Under the pieces are notes generated by a model. It ran no database searches. It was not told where the DNA came from and saw nothing but the letters and a program-made list of their open reading frames with translations. This document shows positions 45,301-60,600 of a stretch of 64,000 nt of DNA, one piece after another (position 1 is the first letter of the stretch; the number at the start of each line of letters is the position of its first letter). The translations under genes were made by a program, and so were the position numbers. The DNA is taken from NCBI GenBank assembly GCA_023055355.1, contig JALJCS010000002.1, positions 79,131,001-79,195,000 of the forward strand, given 5' to 3'. The stretch is from Agelaius tricolor. Its lineage: Eukaryota; Chordata; Aves; Passeriformes; Icteridae.

Positions 45301-45708
45301 ATATTCCTCTTGATAGGTTATTCTGTAAGTGATTACCACCATGAGGAGATTCCTGATACCCTCTCTTTCTGCCAAGAGCAAACTCCCTGAGACAATGACC
45401 ACACCAGCAAACCACCAGTGCTTGCCTGGGTGCCCACGTATTTGAAAGGACTTCATCTAAAGAAGGGCCCATCAAAATTACTGTGACTTTAAGAGAAGAA
45501 CACTGTCTCAAGCATGACCAGGAAATTACCCTCAGTTCTTGTATTGCCTGTTTTGTCTGAAAAATTAACATTTTATTCTAAAAAGGACCAAACAAGATGG
45601 GTAACCACTGTTAGGGGAATGGGATAAACAGTGCAAGGGATCTTGCCTCTACAAGGGGGCTAGCACAGAAAGAGACAGAGTACTCAAGTCTCTGAAGTGT
45701 TAATTCAG
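39342..45708. other. non-coding single-copy DNA, no gene recognised
   Basis: The longest frame is 129 codons on minus (40762-41151), with no recognisable domain. The stretch 42720-43200 is somewhat richer in C and T with overlapping open frames on both strands, but no family was recognised. Confidence 0.55.
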
Positions 45709-45723
45709 ACACACACACACACA
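45709..45723. repeat. short (AC)n microsatellite
   Basis: Seven and a half AC units. Confidence 0.9.
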
Positions 45724-48700
45724 GACAAATTGTTCTTTAGCTTCTTCCACTGTCACCCATAAGAAATTTGAGGTCATCTGAAAAGGCAGTGTTTTGCTTC
45801 AGATTGTCATAAAACATTCTTTCTATGGGAACAAAGAAATTATCAGTGAAATTTTATGTACAGAAAGCATTGTGCAAAGGTGGACTCCCACAAACAATGG
45901 CAAAGGGAGAAGAGAACAGTCACAGTACATAAAATTGTGCTTTTGTTAAAAGCATCTTATTCTGAAAACCAAAATAGCAGACCAAAACATAATTTACTCA
46001 GGCATAAAAAAATTAAACAAAATTTAAAATGGAAAATTCCAGTGAAATATTTCCTTTAGTTCTGTGCACAGTTATGCTCCCACATAGGGTGACTAGTAAT
46101 GAAGACTACAAACAAAGGAACATGCTGAGCAGGATGCATCAAATCAGTCTATGAGACCTGGTCTCATTTGCTACTCTTGATCCATTGACTTCTCACATGA
46201 ATACAACTCCTCCCTGATGCCCAGGATCCTATCATGCCTCTAATTTACTTAGACTCCAGTTTCATATTTCCCCTATGATAACAGCATTATACTAAATCCC
46301 AGGGATTGCAGTTTTAGCACGAGGCTCACTGTGGAGCTGCCTGGGAGATGAAATTGTGACAAGTAGTGCAGGAAGCTTCACTGAAGGATGACACACTGCA
46401 GGTGAGAATAAAAGCAAGGCCAGCAGCTACAGCTGGGAGGAGGACATTCAATGGCCACAGAGCATCATAGGTGAGGGTGTTAAATTGGTTGCTAAGTGGG
46501 TTAAGAGAGAAACTCCTCTCTCCCATCCAGCACAGCCAAGGTGGAAGAATGAAGCAGCTGCCTACCAAAGACTGCTTTCCTCAGAGGCTTTCAGCACTGC
46601 CCATGAGAAAGGCAGGAGTGTGGGCTTGCTGCAGTGTCCAGTGCCATCCAGCCCCAAGTTCAGAGGAAATACAGCTGCCTTTTCAGGATGTGCAGGGTTT
46701 GGGTCACATCCATCAGCTCCATGCAGATATCTCACATCCATCCCTGATGTTCAGGCACCCAGACTGAGCCCTGAAATCCATTGACTGAAATAGGAGCTCA
46801 GACACCTAAATTTAGATGCAAATGTCATTTTCTAGAGATGCAACTGGAACCTTTATTGTGTTATCTGTGGCTGAGTGTTAACTGCTCTGTGATTAGAGGA
46901 TATATGATGGTAACATAGTAAATCCTTGCAAACCAGAGCACAGGATCTCAAATGTCTTCACATTTTTGTGAAGAGGAACTGTAAATATTTGGTCTGTAAA
47001 TGAGATTCTGGAAAAAGAAATTACAGTGCTGCTAAATATATCCTTTTAATCTTATCCTGTGAATCTCAGAAGACCTGAGTTGGCAGCATTTTCTCAGTCA
47101 GAATTTCCTCTGCTGTTCAAGGGATGATGTACTGTGGCTGCAAGTACCAGTGTGGGCAGAGTGGGAAGGAGAGGTGAGCTCTTCCCGTAGGCATGGAGCA
47201 AACCCAGTGAGCATGACATTCCATCCATGCAATGATCTGGGCCTCCCTGCTCCCTTTGGTCAAGGGGAATCTGCTCCCACCCTACAATGCTGCAGAGCCA
47301 AACTTTTTCTGCATCCTCTTCACAAGTTAATGGAGCACAAGGAATTGTATTACATTAACCTCTGTGCTCATACAAGGGAGGAGGAAAGACTTGCTTCGTT
47401 CTTCCTGGCTGCACAGGTCCAATGACATCCTTGCCCTGGGGTGCTGTCTTGGCTTGAATAAACCCTGAATAAGCATGGACAGATCCGACTCAAACTACTA
47501 CTACTTAAAACATTTTTTAAAGGGTTAATCAACAGTCTGAAAATCCCACATCAAAGACATAAGGCTATACATATGGAATAATGCAGAATGTTTCATTTTC
47601 AGATGGATTTGCTCCGTTCTATTTAAATTCTGTGACCTTCAGGAAATCAAGTTAGTTCTAGCTTTTAGTTTATAGATTTTGTGTTTGGTATTCAAAGTTA
47701 ACTTCTTGCTTGATTAGACACAGGCGAATTCTTGCTACTGCAGAACTACAGTGGAAATGTAGCCCTATACTGTATTTAGTCAGAAATGTCAAGAACCTAG
47801 TAGTTATCTACAAAGAACTCATTTTGTCTTCCATTAGCAGCATTAAAGTAAATTTAGTACTGGTTTTTTTTTTTGTGTTGCAGAACATAAAATTGTCATA
47901 AAGTGGAACACATGAGATGATTTGAAGATCACCATCCCTATTTACACAAGGAGTACCATTCTGTTGTTAATTCATTATCACTATCAGTACAGAAAGAGCA
48001 AATGAAAGTTCAAGCAATTTGGAAAAATATTTGCCAGCTAAAGGAGCCATGCAAACTATCCTGGTAACACTGTAAACAGATGCTAAAAATTCCAGAAGCT
48101 TGAACAAAATAAAATTCATATTATGTGGCACACAAAACCAAAAGAAAATAATCCAAATGCACAGGAGCAAGTCAGGTTCAGAAAAACGGTGTTGTGTTTG
48201 CCCTTGATTAGTTGCTTAAGATGCACTGGTGCTGGCAGAAACTGGCTTGTCCAGACAGCTGCCTGTGCCTGCACAGAGCCTTGTAGGGACATGGCACATG
48301 TCCTTTGGTCACCTAATAGCTGCCATGGTTTGTGAGACACCTTTTGCAAATGCAGCGTCAGACACAAGTCTGCCCCTCCTGAGATTATGAGGTGCTCCAG
48401 ATGAGAGCTGCTGTACCTGAAGCTGGCTGCTCCCAGGGGCTGCCAAAGCTGAAAGTAGTCTCAGGTCCAGTTTAAGAAAGTAAATGCTCAAGGCTGTTTT
48501 CAGGATGCTTCAGATCTCATTTGCCTTGGTAGCAGGGTGTGACAGGGCTCTCTCTTCTAGGAGGGGGCCATTGCTGTGTCTGCTGATGGGCCGTGACATG
48601 AAGCCAGGCCAGAAGAAATGGGTGAAGGTGTTGGGCCAGGCAGTGAGTGCCACCCATGGGCTGGGAGGGCAGCCCTTGAAGAGGGTCTAGTATTGCCCTG

Positions 48701-51700
48701 GCAGGTATCATTACCTTGCCCCAGAGACATTTCCCAAGACCTTGCCTATGAATTGGTCTCCATTGTATAATCGTGTCAGCATTTTCAGGGAAGTATTACC
48801 GTTATACAGCTGTTTCATGCTCCCAGCTCCAGTGTGAGCATCAGCTTCAAGTCAGACCTTTCCCTTACAATGTTTGGTTTACAAATATTACTGACTTTAT
48901 ATCTGAGTGAAGAGAGACAAATTTAGTTTGCAGTCAAAGTAAACACCTTTGAAATGACCTTGGCTAGTGCATGGCTGTTATGCATCAGTTTGAAGTGAGC
49001 TTGACAAGAGAATACACACTGGCTGCTTCTTTTGATGCACAGTTCAAGTGAAGACTTGAGAGCTTGTTGACTGGGAACATTCAGATATGGATCAGGGAAA
49101 GAATGTTTTCACATGCAGTTTCCTCCTTCACCTTTTCTTTACTTCCTTTAATATAATTTCCAGCTATTTCCCCAAGACATTGGCAATAGTACTTGCTACG
49201 TGGCAAAGAAACCCTATTTAGAGTTTTTACAAGCCATTCTAGACACATATTCAAAAGGTATTTTGATGCTACAGGAATACTATTTTTCTTCACTTACTAA
49301 GTCAGGATTCAGCCAGCTCTTTTATTTTTAGAAGTTGCCAGTGCAAAAGAATAAAGAAATATAGTTTAATGCCTTGGTATTTGAAGATATCTGATCTTGC
49401 AGCATTGCTGCTTAGGTATATAGTGTGCTGAAAGCTGACAGCATGAATGGGGCCCTGACTGGGAGGGAGTGTTTGCACAAACTCCTGTAGGCTTGGCTGG
49501 GCCTCACGGCACTACATTTGGTGGGCAAAACATACAGTCCTGCTGCTGAATTGCAGCAGGGAGTAGTCCTCTAGAGCACTGTGAAGATCCAGCAGAAGAA
49601 ATACACCAAAACCCCTTGAGATGTGGAGGTTTCTCCCACTGGGCCATATTTATCATTACCTGTGGAAGGACTATCTCCCCATCATGGAGGGTTGTCTTCT
49701 CCCCTGGGCAGCTGTCATGCACAAAGAACAGCCACCTTCCTCCTGCCTGCCCATGACTCCCTTCTGAAAGCAGTATCATACACAGTAGTTTGCAAGCAAA
49801 TAAATCAAATCATTCTTTCATTGTAATCTGTGACAACTGTGTTGAACATGTCAGTATTGCAGGTAAAACAAAGCATCAGCTTCCTATCTTAGAGTTGTCT
49901 TAAATGATGGGCAGGTGCTTTCAACCAGCATCAGCACAAGCTCATGCCACCATTCAGAACTGAGGGACACTCAAAATAGGAACATGTGTGTTGGTGATCC
50001 TAAAGAAGAAGTATCTGAGTAAAGTGAGGACTAGGAGTAAAAAAGCTCAAAGTGATACAGTATGCACAAGAAAGTCTAGACACAGAGTCAGGATTAAATG
50101 CCTGGATTTCTGAAAAGCCTAAAGAAGGACCAAGATTTGGGGCTAAAAGCTAACAAAAAAGGAGCACAAGAAGACACATTATGCTGTATCATTTAATCCT
50201 TTTGGGAAAAGAAGCAGGATTCTGAGATCAAATTTGCCAATGAGAATATTTCATGGCATTGCCTAATCCATTGACCAAAACTTTTTGGAGCATTAGCTTA
50301 CAGTTGGTGGCCTATCATGTATGCTTCCTGGATGGCCCAATCTACTGATTTTATGCCTGGGAGCTCAACTGCATCCTGTTTAAAACATGACACTCAGCTC
50401 TTAGATCCAAGTGATCACTGGATGATTCATATAAATGTTAATATGTATATAGAGGTGAGGGCTTTCCTTTCCCCACAGAAGGCTGCAAAATAAATCATAG
50501 ATGCTAATATTGATGCCTTGGAAATGAAAGCTAAAGTAAACTGTCAATGAGACTTATGTAATTGGTTCCAATAATTTTGTTTTGAAGAGAACTCAACTCA
50601 AACTCTTAGCATCAGCCAGCTGGCATGCAAAAAGTCTGTAAATATTAAAAGTTTTCTTTGGCAAGAATACCAAAATGTTACTGGTATCTCTGGCATGTAA
50701 TTCAAATAAAAATGAAGTCAACTGTAAATTTTAACAAACCTTAAATAGCCCTGATATCTACTAAATGGAGAGTTTCATTATGCCAGGCTGACATGGCCTC
50801 AAGTAGTGCTTGAATCACAAGGACTGTGTTGGGTGATTCCTGGGTGGGTGCATGAAGTGTTTAATGAGACATGTTTTCTTAGGCAGCTTGGTACCTTGCC
50901 TTTTATGTGGCTGGCTCTGCAGTGATAATCCCCCTCCCCTCTGTCTCCTTCTGCAGCAAGGCCCAGGCTGGACTGCTGCATAGCCTAGTGAGGTTCTCCT
51001 CTTTCTGGTCCTTGATATTTGAGACATCTCGAGCCTTTTGCATAAGACTAGAAGCACATGTGCCTTCAGAGAAGGTCAGAACAGCAGCACATGCACTGAA
51101 TGCTGATGCTGTGGATGCACTGAGGATTTCTGGATATGCAGTGGCCCTTGATGGACATGTCCAGCCTCATCTGTGAGCACTTGTGCAACTGCTTAGTGCA
51201 CGGGAAGAGGCCCAGACATTCAGGGAAGGATTTCAATTAGAAATCCTGTAGAAATACAGCAGTTGCTAAATTATGTGTGGAGAAGAATTGAGAAAGATAT
51301 TTCTGGGGGAGGCTGAACTACCCAGTAGCCTTATCCATTCCTGATTCCTGGAAAACATGTCTCATGCAGCCAAGTAAGGATGTTGTGCTGGTTACCTTCA
51401 CTTGTATTGATTAGGCCTGGTATGTTTGCAAAGATGGCAGGTGGCCCATTAATGCACAGGTCATTTCTCCAGTCTGAACTTTAGAACAAGCTTCAAAACA
51501 CTTCTTGAAGCTTGTTTCCCAAAGATCCCTGCCAGTGGGAAGGAAAACCAGGAAATCTGATGGCTGCTGGCAGCCTGGGCTGTGATGTGCATTTCCTCAT
51601 CAGCCCCAAATCTGCCAAATTATTTGGAATTGTCCCTTGGGTCAGCTGGGATCAGCTGTCTTGGCTGTGTCCCCTCCCAACTCCTTCTGCACCCTCAGCC

Positions 51701-54700
51701 TCCTCACTGGTGGGGTGGGATGAGAGGCAGAAAAGATTTTATGCTGTGTAAGCCCTGCTCAGCAGTAACAAACACATCCCTGAACTATCAACTCTTTTCA
51801 GCACAAATCCAAAGCATAGCCTCATACCAGCTACTATGAAGAAAATCAACTCTATCCCTGCCAAAACAGAACAGTCTGGAACTGAGAACCATCGAACTAA
51901 TAAAAGCATGGAGATGCCCCTTTGTTAGTGAGCCCAGAGACTGTGGCACTGTGGCTCATTGCATATGCTCCAACACACAAGCAGCTACATCTGTGCAGCA
52001 ACCTGGCAAACCCCAGCAGAGCTCCCCATGGCACAGCACTTAGCCTGGGAAGACCAAGACCTGCAGGATCTTTAATTTAATTTTTACAGCTCTGTGGCAT
52101 GGAATGATGAATCTAGCAGAAATTGCAATTTTGTATTGTTGAAAAATAAAAAAAAATACCCATTAAGCAGAAAGAATACATTGTCAGGCACAATTATTTT
52201 TGGATAAAAAGCAATAGGAGTTGGTGTAAGAAGTACATTTTTCCTGTCTTTTCAACTTGGCAAAGGGCAATATTCCATGGTTCTGGAGATGAACAACCTG
52301 AGCAGTATGGCATCATATTTTTCAAGGCTATATAATGAAAGAGGCCAAAACTGTGTCTAGATTATTTTTCTGCAAGTGAGTAATGTGGAAGATAATAAAA
52401 TATTTATGTTACATAACGGGAACCCTCTGGTTATGCTTTATTTTTGGAAATGTTAAAAAAAAAGCCAGGGTTTCTCTGAAATGAGCATTTACTAACTTAA
52501 TGGGAAATGCAGTGTGGATTTAGCAGAAGCCATGAGCAAAGCAGCAGACTGAAGTATCAAGTAGAGTGCTCTGGAGTTCTCTTGCATTGTACTTGCTGCA
52601 AGCCCCTGTCACATGGAGGATTATGTGCTTACTGCATTTGCCAGGAGGGCAGTTTTTCTCTGTGTCCCCACACAAATGTGTGTCTCATGTATGCTCCTAA
52701 GGCTTTTGACTGAGATGGGGTGTGTTTCCACCCTGCATTACCAGTGAGTAGTTTACATCTGCCAGGGAGCAATACAAGAGAGGGAAACCAAGCTCTGAGC
52801 TACTGGAGATGCCCACACTTTCCAAACAGGGTTGGAGGCTGGTTTTGTTAAACTGCTGCAAATGAGGAGGTGCAGGATCACCTGCTGCTGGTGATGTTGA
52901 GTGCTTGTCTCTCCCATTATTAACCCTCTGAGTGCAAAATAGGTTTTGAAATGTTCTCTGATAACACCACATCTTTGCAGGCATACTTGGCCTTTTCCAA
53001 AACAATGCAAAAATACCACAGAAAGATAAATACAATACCATACCATGCCATTATCTACTTCCTGACAGGATATTTTCCTAGGTAAGAGCTCAGGCATCCT
53101 GCTGATAAATTTGATAAGTGAACAGATGCAGAAAAAAAAAAAAAAAAGAAGGAAGGACCACTTAGTGGAGAAAAGGTTGGTAGAGAGCCTGAGCCGCAAA
53201 ATTGCAACTCTGTTGGTGATCAGGTTAGGGAGATTGGACAGGCCTGTCTCATGTTACTGATCTTATTTGTTCAATTAACAGTACTGAAATCAAAACAGCC
53301 TAATTATTTGTTACAAAAAAGGCTATGTGAGACTCAGTGCTTTTAGCACTGGCAGGATTTTTTCACCCCTACTTTAGCAACTGTTTGTCTGAGGACTGCT
53401 TGCACCAGCCTGTGACTGGCCACACTGGCGCTGGTCATTGGGAAATTCAGATTTTGCATCTTCATCTTGCCAAGTCTGTCATGCTGGGTACTGATAGCCA
53501 GGCTGTGCAGAGCTGCTTTCAGGGACAAAATTGGATAATGGTGAATAGACAAGGATTGTTGGTGACTGCTCAAGATTTATATTAGGTTTTCCTCCCATTC
53601 ATCTGTGAAAATGTGTTCCCCAAAGCTGATGGAGACAATGTGGTTTCTTCTACAGCTCCTGTGTTAGAATTCAAAATATGGGGAAGAAGAGTGATTGGGG
53701 CAGGAGGTTTTTATGGAGCCCTACAGAGTTTGTGCTCACTATCATCTGGAGAAGGTTCTGTTGATTTTCTGCTTATTCTCTGAGATCTGGGAGAAGGAAA
53801 AATGTCTGCTGTAATGCAGTGTTACACGAGCAACACAATACAAAGTGAACATCATCTTGGATCAGGACAGTATGAGGTTCCCTGAGTCCATGAGGAGCAG
53901 TAAGATCAATATCAATATCTGCTATTGCAGATGAACTATTATTAGAGATGAAACTCAGAAAATTCACTGCCCTTGGCTGTTGGCAGATGGAGGGTGTGTG
54001 GCAGTACGGGGACAGAGATAAGCCAGGACAGGACAGGGATAAGCCATCAGCTGCTCTGCTGATGGGAGCCATCACCCCACATACCCTCACTTCAGTGCAG
54101 TTACTGAACTCACTGTGGCACTGTCCCATGCAAATGTTTCAAAGGCTGGTGGAACAAAAAAAACCCAAGTATTTGACAAGGACAGAGGTACAGGGAGGAA
54201 TGGAAAATTCTTACTAACATATCAGCATGCCACAAATCATGCAACTATTGAAAAGTTGGGGGGGCAAGCTGCAAAAGTGATTAGTAGCATACAGAGTACA
54301 AGGGCATTTAACTGTTAGATTCAGCTTTCTAAACAGTTCAAAGGCTGCTAGGCATCTGTGTGGCCATGACTATGTTGTTTTCTGATAAGGATATCAGTGT
54401 TTGAAGAAGGATTAAGGAAATGTGATAGCAAGATCCTACTTTACATCTGCTACTACAATTCTGGGCCGTTGAGGAGAGAGCCCCACTCTATCCAAATACA
54501 TAGTGCACCACATGTAGGAAACATATACTTAATTGGCAGGTAAGAGACAACTCAAAAGATCTCCAAGCAACTGAATTTCCTTCTAGAATTTCCAAACAAT
54601 GCAAAATCAGAACAGCTTGGGCATGTTCTATCCTTTCCCCAGCTTTCTGCCCATTGCCAGTTCTTTCTATTTAAGACCATGCATGTCCCAGTTCAGCCAG

Positions 54701-56828
54701 GGCTGTCTGTGTTCCTGTATCAGCAATGTGCCAGTGTATGGCTTGAGCTTTACACAATTAAAAGTTTAAGAGGTTTGTGATACAGAAGGCAAGTTCCTAA
54801 ATCAAATGAAAATATTCTTCATTTGCTTCAGACTACAATAATTTGTTCCAAATTTCATGCTCTCCATTGGTCCAATTTACACAAACTCACAGTAATTAGC
54901 TGAAGAGATTCTTTTAAATTTAAAAAAGCAATCATTCTCTGTGATAGCTTGATGCTATGCCCAACTCCCTCTGAATAGACTTTAATGACACAGTAACCAT
55001 GGTTACAGTATATAAAATATGCAGCCACGAAATAAGGAAATGTAACAGTGTAATACAATTTTCTCTGGAAAATAAAGGGGTTTGGCATATTTGCATTAAT
55101 TAGGACATCACATTAAGTATTTCATGTTTGCATTCTTTATGAAAATAAAAGTCATAACAGGCAAAGTGATTTTTGAATTCTATTCAGTGGCATACAGTAC
55201 CATTGGGAAAGCATTTTCCCCAATAAAATGGGACAATTTAATTGGACATCTATAAGTGCCATTCTGGTAAATTGAAGTTATAGCCTGTTGGAAACAAGCT
55301 GAGAGATCCACTGCAACTGGAGCAGCCATATGTCACAGAGCTCAGGCTTTTAATCTGAGTGGCCTCTGGGAGGAAGCAGCTAAACCCCTCACCTGCAGAG
55401 CCCAGCAGGTAACAGGAAATCTGTGAAGCAGCACAGGAAACCAGCACTGGCTGCATTGTGTTTCCAGGCATTCTGCTTTCCTGCTGCTATTTGCTATTAC
55501 ATCTGCTTAACTGGTATAAAATAATCTATAGCACACAAATCAAGACTGCTGCTAAATGATAATCTGTATATTTGAAAGCTGCAGCCCCTGCCATCAATAC
55601 TTCATGTATCACACGACCCTCTTGCATGGGGCTGAGGATCCTGAGATCTCTCTTCTCCTGACAATATGCCTCTGCAGCAGACTTCTCTGTACTGGTGGGC
55701 TAGATATAATCTACAGCATTTTATCCCTCCAACTCACACCTTCAACATCTCTATTTGGAAAAGGGGGGAGGATGGCCATCTCAGAGCAAAGGGAGAGGCA
55801 AAATGCAGCCCTGCTCTGTTTTGCTCTAGCTGTATTTCATGCTACCATATGCATGAAAAATGTTACAGGTTGGGCGCATCCTTCATCTCTAGTTTGAAAT
55901 TGTGGAGATAATTTGAACCAACTTAGCTGGTTAGCTGTGACTGAAACTCAAAATTTTACTTCCAACTGAGATGCTACCTGCTGCTCTGTCCTGTCCAGGG
56001 GACAACTTCAGAGTGGTCCTAATGAGCCCATTTGCTTAGTTGTAGTTTCAGCAGAGATGCCATAATGACTGGCAAACAGCCTTGAAGGGACAGTTTTTAT
56101 CAATACAAAGACAGTTACTTTATTTTTTCTTGAAGCATTCATCAAATGACATTAGATGAGGAATATATTTATATAATCTGGTCTCTTCATGACAAACTGA
56201 TTGCAAGAGAAAAGATTAAATTAATTGAGAAACATTGATTATGAGCAGGTCATTTAGTTCTTGCCTCAAGCAAACCTCTTCCTTATGAGCTAGGCATGGA
56301 AAGATGCTCTGAGTTCAGCTGTACCTCTTGTTCTCCCAGCTGCAGCCTAGTGAAGGAATCACAAAGGAAGGAAGATTAACCTTAGAAAATATAAAAGGAT
56401 GAAAGGTTGGTGAAAATCCTTCAGTTCCATTTAGGTCAGGCTGGCATTCAGCAACTACTTCTGTCCAATTAGGCAACTGGAGCGAATCTGCTTTTTGTCC
56501 CCATATTGTGCAATGTTATTGCAGAAACAGAAGTGGAAGATAACATTTTTATTTCAGTTTCAAAATACAGATATAATGAGATTCCATTTAGGGAAATGAC
56601 ACTAGGTCTCTCCTTTTTTTGCTAGCATTTTATCTTTTTTTGTTTGTCTTTGATTATTTTCCCACCATCCAGAGAAGATCACATAGAAAATGCAATTAAG
56701 ATTGACATGTATATGTTCTTTAAAATCTTGGACTCAGTTTCTGAGATATATATTTTGTTAGTGCAGAAGGGACAAAAAGAGCAGGACTCCTTTCTGAATC
56801 TTCTGTGTGTTGAAAGGATTAATGAAAT
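45724..56828. other. non-coding single-copy DNA, no gene recognised
   Basis: About 11 kb without CR1 homology or recognisable exons. The longest frames are 148 codons (minus, 52753-53199), 118 codons (minus, 53773-54129) and 114 codons (minus, 52697-53041), all without motifs and mutually overlapping. A Cys-rich 68-codon frame at 52507-52713 does not match a zinc-finger or EGF spacing I recognise. An A-run lies near 53130-53146. Confidence 0.55.
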
Positions 56829-57690
56829 AGAGTCACAGGATGGTTTGGGTTGGAAGGAACCTTAAAGATCATCTACTTCCAACATCCCTGACATGGGCAG
56901 GTGTACCCTTCTCTAGACCAGGTTACTCAGAGCCCCATCCAACCTGGCCTTGAACTTGTCAGGGGATGGGGCATCCACCACTTCTCTGGACAACTTGTTC
57001 CAATATCTCACCATCCATCTCACCATCACAGGAAAGAATATCTTCTTTATTTCCAAACTAAATATATCCTCTTTCAGTTTAAAGCTATTCCCCCTGTTTG
57101 ATCACAATATGTGCCCATAAAAAGTCCCTCTCCTGCTTTCTTGTAGCCCCTTGCTGTACTAGAAGCACTGGAAGGTGCTGTAAGTTCTCCCAGAACCTTC
57201 TCTTCTCCAGGCTGAACAGCCCAAATTTTATGAGCCTGCCTTCAAAGGAGAGGTGCTCCAGCCCTTTGATTATACTTGTAGCCCTCCTCAGGACTTACTC
57301 CAACAGGTACAAGTCCTTCTTACATTTGGGACCCTGGAACTGGATGAGTGCTGCAGGTGGGAACTCACCAGAATGGAGTAGAGGGGCAGAATCCCCTCCC
57401 TTGTCCTGCTGGTCACACTGCTTTTGATGAAGCTGGGGACACAATTGGCTTTCTGGGCTACAAGTGCACATCATGATGAGCTTCTTATTCACCAGCATCC
57501 CCAAGTCCTTGTCTTCAGGGCTGCTCTCAATACACTCTCTTCCCAGCCTGTATTTGTGCTTGAGATTGCTCTGATGCAAGTGCAGCACCTTGTACTTGGA
57601 CTTGTTGAACTTCATGAGGTTCACACAGCCCCAGCTCTCAAGCCTGCCCAGGTCCCTCTGGATTTCTCCTCACAGCACAGTGCATCTCCT
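56829..57690 (-). mobile_element. CR1 LINE fragment, C-terminal ORF2 and 3' UTR, reverse orientation
   Basis: The longest CR1 copy here. Read on minus, the frame 57624-57295 begins MNLMKFNKSKYKVLHL, continues with HKYRLG and SSPEDKDLGMLV, and ends GPKCKKDLYLLE. This is the CR1 ORF2 region downstream of the catalytic FADD motif (thumb/C-terminal part). The catalytic core is missing through 5' truncation, and one frame stays open for 109 codons before decaying. The 3' UTR follows (landmarks on plus: AGCCTTCTC-like block near 57195-57215, 'GGGGCATCCACCACTTCTCT', 'AACCTGGCCTTGAACTTGTC'), ending at 'GGTTTGGGTTGGAAGGAACC' and a terminal repeat remnant at 56829. Not capable of movement by itself. 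Confidence 0.93.
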
Positions 57691-60600
57691 TAAGATATTT
57701 GCAAAGCACTTGTCCCTGTGGGATCAAAATTAAACATCAGAAGAGCAAAGGAATAACTATTTTCTACTGTATACTTCCAAAGAAAAAGAAGCACTAAGTA
57801 GAGCACCAGCTCCAAACTTCATTCTAGGTTTGAGCTCATTTCTAGCAAAAAGCACTATGGACAACCATCTTCCTTCCTCCCTTTCTTTAATTAACATTAA
57901 ATCATCAAAGAAATCAAAGGACATTATTTGAGAAAGTAGTGACTGTGTCCTGGTCTACCTAGTGTCATTTTGATAAAAAGCATGGTAAAATCCTAATCTT
58001 CATTGAGTCAATGCAAAAATTAGCATTGATTTAAATGTTTTTCTTTTCATGTGAAACACAGACTCAACACTCTCTTCAACACTGACACTTGACATAAGTA
58101 CTCCCTGACTACTGGCCAGCCAGCCAGAACTGTCAGAGGACCAGAGCTCATGGTGGTCAGGAGTTCATGGCCCTTCTGAAGTCTCAGTGACACCCTGATG
58201 GTGGTTTCTGCCCTGTCAATTCTGTGTCCACCTGTCCTGGTTCAGTTCTGCCTCTTGTAGAGAGTGGTGGCAGACACCTCCCACCCCTGTCTTATCCAGA
58301 CACAGCACTGACATGCCCTGCTCACTGAACAACATGTCCTCAAACCTCATTCTGGTGTTCCCAATAATTCAAACCTACTAAAAATAGATGTCATTTTAAA
58401 GAGTAATTACACACTATTATGATCCTTTGAAACTGAATAAGTATATCAAATTATAGCAAAAAAGGGCAAAGATATAGAACTGTGAGCCCCTTCTTATTTT
58501 TTACTGCTATATTTTTGAGCTATACATTTCTGTATGCACTGAGTTCTGTACCCAATGGCAACTTATGGTATCATGTGGTACCATGGTTTCTTCTCCAGTC
58601 CCACTTCCATGCAAAAATGTCAGCTAGACACATCTCAGAAGCTGGCTGAAGACTAGTACATGTTGTTTGATCACAATAATGTATGATACCTGTGTTTTAT
58701 GGTCAAAACCAGTACTGACCTGATCCAGGAACATCTCCTGATTTAGGGCTGCCCCACAGGAACTGACCCATGGCATTACTGGGGAGAACCTGAGAAGATC
58801 AGCTGATGCAGTATATACATCACATCCAGACCTGCAGTGGTGCTTAGGTTCTCCCTCTTCCCCAGCTCATGTTAACTGTGTTTATGCTTTTCTGGGTTTT
58901 TAAATAACTGTGCTGGTAGATCTTTTTCAGTTGCTTGGAATAAAGAAAGTCTTTGCTTAAAATTGCTGCATTGCAACATCGCTACTCCCAGCTATTAAAC
59001 ATCCCACGGCACGAAACGCCGAGTCCACACAGGCCTACCTCAGCAAGTGTTCCAGTCAAGCACAACATGAGTCATCTTCTGAGCTTCAGCTGGATGACTT
59101 GGGAGGAATTTGCAGGTGTGTGTTTGTTTGGATTACAAGGAGACTTATTTCAAGTGGAGACAGAATGTTTCACTCCTGCTCCTCAGTCTCAAATGCACAT
59201 TATATTTGTCACTCCTGTCAACAAACATTTGTAAACTAAAAATAATGAGTTAAATATATGCACTTTATTACACTGCTCTGGAAGCCATTTCTGCTTACAA
59301 CTTGAATTTCAGTTCTTGGCTGTCTCCTTTCTTTGGGAGACAGCACTCTCACTGTGCCATTGGAAACAAAGATCTGTCCTTCTTCCCCCACCCATTTTCA
59401 GTTTATGCACCCTTACTTTCAAACGTCAGAGAAGAGCAACATCTTCTAAAAGTCCAAAGAGTTTGTAGACAGCCTTGGGAAAACTGGCTTGGGCAGTTTT
59501 TCAGGGCAAATTTGTGAGACCTCATTTTCCACCAGTGGAAGTTACATGCAAGCAAATGACAGCCTAACCAGGACCCTGTCAGGTTAAACAAACATGCTCA
59601 TCCTTTCCAGCACAGGCTTTCCGTTTGCTCTGTGTCTGTTTTGCTGGACAGCTCAGACTCTCCTGAAATAATTGTCTCATTATGTATACAGGATACAATT
59701 TGTAAACTGCATTCTGTCATCTCACAAGTAAATTATCCCCAAACAGCTACTGAACAGTGAGTGAGAACACAGTCTGGCACATCTATTTTGCATGATTCTT
59801 GGAACAAGCAGTATCTACATGTAATCATTGCCATTCAGGTAGTAAGGTCAAGGTCAAATCCTTTGCATTGCCTGATCTCTTCCAAAGGCTGTGCAGAAGG
59901 AGTGCAATCATTATTCAGCATCACCTAACAAGGCATCCAAATATTTTTATGAAAATCAGATCAGATCTGATTATTTACAAGATCTCTCCAGTGGCCTTTC
60001 ACATGGTGCATGTGAGACAGGTAAAAAGAGAGGTGAAATGGGCAAAGTAGGAAAAGTGTCTATAGAAAACAAGGCCAAATAAGAAGGAAAAAAAGATAAT
60101 TAGGTGAATGTTAACTAAGGATTCAAAATGGCATAAATATATAAAAATTCAAGTGAAAAAAAATAGAAGTGAACAAGCACAGGATGCAAATATCATAAAT
60201 TAAATAATCTCAGATGATTGTTATTATAGACAGCTGTCTTCTCTTCAGCGGATGCTGCAAGAATTTTGCTTCTGAAATTGGCTGACTGCAATTTAATTAT
60301 ACTTCAAGCATACAACAAGGTGTCACAAGTGGAAATAGAATATACAATTATTTTCATTTTTCTTAATTAAAGCAAAATTGCATTCAATTTATACTCTTTT
60401 TTCTTTTCTGTAACACTTACAAAAAAGATAGTCAAAATGATTGGGCCTTTTTGTCTTTCATTGTATCTTCCCTTCTCAAAGAAGATAATTTGCCCCTAGG
60501 TGATTTAAGTGTTTGATCGATTAGGAATCCCAGATGTAAAAACACACAAGAACTTCATTAACAGAACAGAATGAGAATGAAGGAATTTAGTTATGATTTT

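Noticed and set aside
52507..52713. Cys-rich 68-codon ORF as a zinc-finger or EGF exon
   Set aside because: Cysteine spacing matches no pattern I know, and there are no clear splice sites around it.
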